Shown here piece by piece: positions 5,211 through 8,335 of a DNA stretch of 8,335 nucleotides. The stretch is from the NCBI GenBank assembly GCA_958454405.1, contig CAUEBO010000090.1, positions 1 to 8,335 on the forward strand, written 5' to 3'. Below the pieces are notes generated by a model. The model was not told where the DNA came from. It searched no databases and was given only the letters and a program-made list of their open reading frames with translations. Origin of the DNA: an uncultured Eggerthellaceae bacterium. Its GTDB lineage: Bacteria; Actinomycetota; Coriobacteriia; Coriobacteriales; Eggerthellaceae. The position numbers and the translations under genes are program-made. How positions within the stretch are numbered: the stretch's first letter is position 1; every line of letters begins with the position of its first letter.

Positions 5211-6524
5211 ATGGCGTACGTGCTCACGCATGCGACGGTGCTCGACGGCAGCGAGCAGATGGAGCCCCAGCGCAACATGACGGTGGTGGTGGACGACGCC
5301 GGGCGCATCGACAAGGTGGGGCCCGCCGCGTCCACCGTGGGACCGTTCGGCGCGCGCGAGGTCGACCTGGCCGGAGCGTACCTCATGCCCGGCCTGATCA
5401 ACGCGCACGTGCACCTGTGCGGCTCCGGCAAGCCGATGAGCGCCGGGGGAGCGGGCGACCTCATCGACAAGGTGGTGGGTAACCCGGTGGGCATGTGGGC
5501 GTTGCGCCGCATGATCCGCGGCCACGCGCAGGCCCAGCTGGCCAGCGGCGCGACCACCGTGCGCTCGGTGGGCGACCCCGGTTTCGCTGACGTGGACGTG
5601 CGCGACGCCGTGAACGCGGGGAAGCATCCCGGCCCGCGGTTGCTCACGTCGGGCGTGGGCGTGACAGTGCCGGGCGGCCATGGCGCCGGCCTGTTCGCCC
5701 ATATCGCCTCAACGCCCGACGAGGCGCGCGAGATCGTGCGCACCTGCTTCGCTCACGGCTGCGACCTGGTGAAGCTGTTCATCACGGGCGGGGTGTTCGA
5801 CGCCGAGGTGGAGGGGGAGCCCGGCGTCGTGCGCATGTCTGTCGAGATCGCGCGGGCCGCGGTGGAGGAAGCTCACAAGCTGGGCATGCCCACGGCCGCG
5901 CACATCGAGAGCACTGAGGGCGTGCGCGTGGGCCTGGAAGCCGGCGTGGACACCATCGAGCACGGCGCGGAGCTGGACGACGAGCTCATCGCGCTGTTCA
6001 AGAACAACGGCGTCGGGCGCGCCTCGTCGCTCACCTGCACCGTGTCGCCCGCGCTGCCGTTCGTGGAGCTGGACCCCGAGAAGACGAAGTCCACCGAGGT
6101 GCAGAAGGTGAACGGCCGCATCGTGTACGAAGGCATCGTGCGCGCCGCCCAGCAGGCGCTGGCCGCCGGCATTCCCGTGGGGCTGGGCACCGATTCGTCG
6201 TGCCCCTACATCACGCACTACGATATGTGGCGCGAGGTGGTGTACTTCGAGCGCATCGTGGGCGCTTCACGCACGCTCGCGCTGCACACCGCCACGCTCG
6301 GCAACGCGCGCATTCTGGGATTGGGCGACGAGACGGGCTCGATCGAGGAAGGCAAGGCGGCCGACCTCATCGTGTGCGACCAGAACCCGCTCGACAACCT
6401 GGAGGCCCTGCGGAACGTGCGCATGGTGATGGCGCGCGGCGTGCTGGACGAGCGGCCCCGCGTGAAGCGCATCCCCGAGCTAGACGCCGAGCTGGACGGG
6501 TTTTTGCCGAAGAGGACCGCCTAG
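5211..6524 (+). CDS. Metal-dependent amidohydrolase, imidazolonepropionase/Xaa-Pro dipeptidase-like
   Basis: This complete 437-residue protein belongs to the amidohydrolase superfamily branch COG1228, whose members hydrolyse amide or peptide bonds in small molecules such as Xaa-Pro or Xaa-Arg dipeptides. The metal ligands are visible in the expected order: HVH (His66, His68) after LMPGLINA, Lys188 in VKLFITGG (the likely carboxylated bridging lysine), His231 in AAHIES, His251 in IEHGAEL and Asp328 in GLGTDSS. The TIM barrel is flanked by the usual beta-sandwich pieces, residues 1-58 and the C-terminal GSIEEGKAADLIV stretch (376-388). No signal peptide is seen. The ribosome site is GGGAAG, four bases before the ATG. 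The substrate cannot be read from the sequence. It diverges from merR across 265 bp, so control by that regulator is plausible but unproven. Its stop is followed by 214 bp before recQ with only a weak hairpin. Confidence 0.93.
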   Translation: MAYVLTHATVLDGSEQMEPQRNMTVVVDDAGRIDKVGPAASTVGPFGAREVDLAGAYLMPGLINAHVHLCGSGKPMSAGGAGDLIDKVVGNPVGMWALRRMIRGHAQAQLASGATTVRSVGDPGFADVDVRDAVNAGKHPGPRLLTSGVGVTVPGGHGAGLFAHIASTPDEAREIVRTCFAHGCDLVKLFITGGVFDAEVEGEPGVVRMSVEIARAAVEEAHKLGMPTAAHIESTEGVRVGLEAGVDTIEHGAELDDELIALFKNNGVGRASSLTCTVSPALPFVELDPEKTKSTEVQKVNGRIVYEGIVRAAQQALAAGIPVGLGTDSSCPYITHYDMWREVVYFERIVGASRTLALHTATLGNARILGLGDETGSIEEGKAADLIVCDQNPLDNLEALRNVRMVMARGVLDERPRVKRIPELDAELDGFLPKRTA

Positions 6525-6601
6525 CTGATCTGGTCTTCTTCCAGAATCGCATCGAATGGGCTTCGATTGTCCTCCGAGAGTGCGATGCGCGGTCGAGCGG
6601 G

Positions 6602-6645
6602 CGCGTTCAACGCGTTCGCGAGGATGGCGCCTTTTGGACGCGTTC
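6602..6645. repeat. Three copies of CGCGTTC upstream of recQ
   Basis: CGCGTTC occurs at 6602-6608, 6611-6617 and 6639-6645. The first two also make an inverted repeat, CGCGTT-C-AACGCG (6602-6614). They lie just upstream of the recQ promoter. The motif is short and also occurs by chance in GC-rich coding DNA, so regulatory meaning is only possible. Confidence 0.3.
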
Positions 6646-6662
6646 GGAGCCTGTGCGCGGAA

Positions 6663-6690
6663 GGGACCTCTGCGGGAAGCGTGGTAGAAT
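6663..6690 (+). promoter_or_regulatory. Extended -10 promoter for recQ
   Basis: TGGTAGAAT (6682-6690) is an extended -10 with TAGAAT matching five of six positions. The best -35 is a weak GGGACC (6663-6668) at 16 bp. A start near 6697 leaves about 42 bases before the recQ ATG. This suggests recQ is transcribed separately from the amidohydrolase gene. Confidence 0.55.
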
Positions 6691-6738
6691 CTCCTTCGTC
6701 GTCGGGCAGACGAACGGATTTCGAGAAAGGCTCATCGC

Positions 6739-8335
6739 ATGGCCGATACGAACCAGGCGCTCAGCGCGTTGCAGGAGCACTTCGGATACGAAGCGTTCCG
6801 TCCTGGCCAGCAGGGCGTGGTGGAGGCGATCCTTGAACGGCGCGACGCGCTCGCCGTCATGCCCACGGGCGCCGGCAAGTCCGTGTGCTACCAGGTGCCC
6901 GGCATCGTGCTGCCGGGGCTCACGCTCGTGGTGAGCCCGCTCGTATCGCTCATGGGCGACCAGGTGCGCGCGCTTCTGGACGCGGGCGTGCGCGGGGCGT
7001 ACCTCAACTCCACGCTCACTCCGGGCCAGCAGGCCACCGTGCTGCGCCGCGCGCTCGCGGGCGCCTACCAGATCATGTACGTGGCGCCCGAGCGCTTGGC
7101 CGACCCGCGCTTCCTGGAGTTCGCGCGCGAGGCGGGCATCCCGCTCGTCGCCGTGGACGAGGCGCACTGCGTGTCGCAGTGGGGCCAGGACTTCCGCCCG
7201 TCGTACCTGACCATCGGCGATTTCATCGCGCAGCTGCCGCAGCGTCCCGTCGTGGCGGCGTTCACCGCCACGGCTACCGAGCGCGTGCGGCGCGACATCG
7301 TGCGCCTGCTCGATCTGCGCAGCCCCTACGAGGTGGTCACCGGTTTCGACCGTCCGAACCTCTACTTCGGCGTGGAGCGCATGGAGCCGAAGCGGAAGCT
7401 CGCCTGGATCGGGAACTACGCGCTCGCGCATCCGGCGGACAGCGGCATCGTGTACTGCTCCACCCGCAAGGACACCGACAAGGTGCATGCCGCGCTCGTG
7501 TCCGCGGGCGTGCGCGCGGCGCGCTACCACGCGGGCATGTCCGGCGCCGACCGTGCCGAGAGCCAGCGCGCGTTCATCACTGACGACGCGCCCGTCATGG
7601 TGGCCACGAACGCGTTCGGCATGGGAATCGACAAGTCGAACGTGCGCTACGTGATCCACCACAACATGCCTGGCAGCATCGAGGCGTACTACCAGGAGGC
7701 CGGGCGCGCCGGGCGCGACGGCGAGCCGTCCACGTGCATGCTGCTGTGGAGCGACAGCGACGTGTCCACCTGCCGCTTCTTCATCGAGCAGGAATCGGGC
7801 AACGAGGAGCTCTCGCCCGAGGAAGCCGACGCCGTGCGCTCGTCGCGCCGCCGCCTTTTGGAGGCCATGGTGGGCTACTGCCACACCACCGGCTGCCTGC
7901 GCCGCTACATCCTGAACTACTTCGGAGAAGACGCGGGTGCGGCTGACGCGCGGCCCGTTGGCGCAGGGTGCGCGAACTGCTCGAACTGCGCGGGGGAGTT
8001 CGAGTCGATGGACGTCACCGACACGGCGCGCGCCGTCATGCGCTGCGTGCAAGAGCTGCGCGGGCGTTACGGCAAGGGCATGGTGGTGGACGTGTTGCGC
8101 GGATCGAAGGGCGCGAAGGTGCTGGACATGCGCTTGGACGAGGCCGCCAGCTACGACACGGTGGACGCGTCGGCCGCGCAGGTCAAGGAGGTCATCGAGC
8201 TTTTGGCCGCCGGCGGCTATCTCGTCATCACTGAGGGCACGTACCCGGTGGTGGGCCTGGGGTCGCGCGCCCGCGAGGCCGCCGAAGAGGGTTTCAGCTT
8301 GTCGATGAAGCGCGTTCTGCGAAAGCCCGAGCGCA
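6739..8335 (+). CDS. recQ: ATP-dependent DNA helicase RecQ, 3' end cut by the window
   Basis: RecQ is a 3'-to-5' superfamily 2 DNA helicase that acts in recombination and repair of stalled forks. The first 532 residues are visible and open throughout. In order: motif 0 with FRPGQ (20-24), Walker A MPTGAGKS (41-48), VVSPLVSLMGDQV (64-76), DEAH at 140-143 followed by CVSQWGQDFRP, FTATAT (175-180), VYCSTRKDTD (238-247), VATNAFGMGIDK (288-299) and QEAGRAGRDG (319-328). The zinc site is Cys386 with Cys411, Cys414 and Cys417 (CANCSNC), and Cys381 lies nearby. The RQC winged helix runs from about 424 to 515, including GKGMVVDVLRG (446-456). An HRDC domain, if present, is beyond the window. The ATG at 6739 has GAGAAAGG eight bases upstream and the family-typical LQEHFGYEAFRPGQ start. 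Intact motifs indicate an active enzyme. Confidence 0.97.
   Translation, partial: MADTNQALSALQEHFGYEAFRPGQQGVVEAILERRDALAVMPTGAGKSVCYQVPGIVLPGLTLVVSPLVSLMGDQVRALLDAGVRGAYLNSTLTPGQQATVLRRALAGAYQIMYVAPERLADPRFLEFAREAGIPLVAVDEAHCVSQWGQDFRPSYLTIGDFIAQLPQRPVVAAFTATATERVRRDIVRLLDLRSPYEVVTGFDRPNLYFGVERMEPKRKLAWIGNYALAHPADSGIVYCSTRKDTDKVHAALVSAGVRAARYHAGMSGADRAESQRAFITDDAPVMVATNAFGMGIDKSNVRYVIHHNMPGSIEAYYQEAGRAGRDGEPSTCMLLWSDSDVSTCRFFIEQESGNEELSPEEADAVRSSRRRLLEAMVGYCHTTGCLRRYILNYFGEDAGAADARPVGAGCANCSNCAGEFESMDVTDTARAVMRCVQELRGRYGKGMVVDVLRGSKGAKVLDMRLDEAASYDTVDASAAQVKEVIELLAAGGYLVITEGTYPVVGLGSRAREAAEEGFSLSMKRVLRKPER

Noticed and set aside
6525..6570. Hairpins after the amidohydrolase stop (TCTGG/CCAGA and ATCGAA/TTCGAT)
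   Set aside because: The stems are only 5-6 bp with no T-run, too weak to call a terminator.
6607..8052. 481-codon minus-strand open frame opposite recQ
   Set aside because: It is antisense to a fully motif-bearing RecQ helicase. Its product is rich in His, Arg and Ala with no recognisable domain, as expected from reading GC-rich codons backwards.
1..8335. CRISPR arrays, tRNA or rRNA genes, insertion sequences, phage or toxin-antitoxin modules
   Set aside because: I saw no regularly spaced repeats, no tRNA-like T-arm or rRNA core sequence, no transposase or integrase motifs and no paired small toxin-antitoxin genes.

Overview
The window is GC-rich bacterial chromosome with strong G/C preference at third codon positions. 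Its genes resemble those of high-GC Actinobacteria, and my best guess is a gut Coriobacteriia of the Eggerthellaceae (Eggerthella or Gordonibacter type). That assignment is an impression from composition and protein style, since no rRNA or other marker is present. I see no phage, integrase, transposase, CRISPR array, tRNA or rRNA, and most of the window is ordinary housekeeping and small-metabolism DNA.

Layout. Bases 1-1557 hold the ribosome-associated ATPase gene ychF, cut at its 5' end, followed 27 bp later by an unrecognised 163-residue beta-rich protein. The pair ends at a 16-bp hairpin. Bases 1603-2037 carry no convincing gene but contain inverted and direct repeats. Bases 2038-3109 are a leftward monoacylglycerol-lipase-like alpha/beta hydrolase with its own extended -10 promoter and a long terminator-like hairpin. 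Bases 3110-3396 are another gene-poor stretch with a GNRA-capped hairpin. A short LarE-type PP-loop gene follows at 3468-4124. Its promoter has a consensus -35 and a perfect 14-bp palindrome in the spacer. It converges on a MerR/GyrI-type regulator gene (4121-4945, leftward), and the two share a CTAG as overlapping stop codons. The merR promoter has the 19-bp spacer typical of MerR targets. Divergent from merR is a complete metal-dependent amidohydrolase (5211-6524). Last is recQ (6739 to the window end), cut before its HRDC region.

How the parts may work together. ychF and the small protein look like one operon. The larE, merR and amidohydrolase genes could form a small locally regulated neighbourhood, because merR is convergent with one and divergent from the other, and both the larE and merR promoters have 19-bp spacers. 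That is inference. The points most worth a second look are the shortened three-cysteine LarE, the palindrome in its promoter, and the structured non-coding stretches at 1661-1776, 2038-2080 and 3284-3334. I found no clear evidence of a wholly new biological system.
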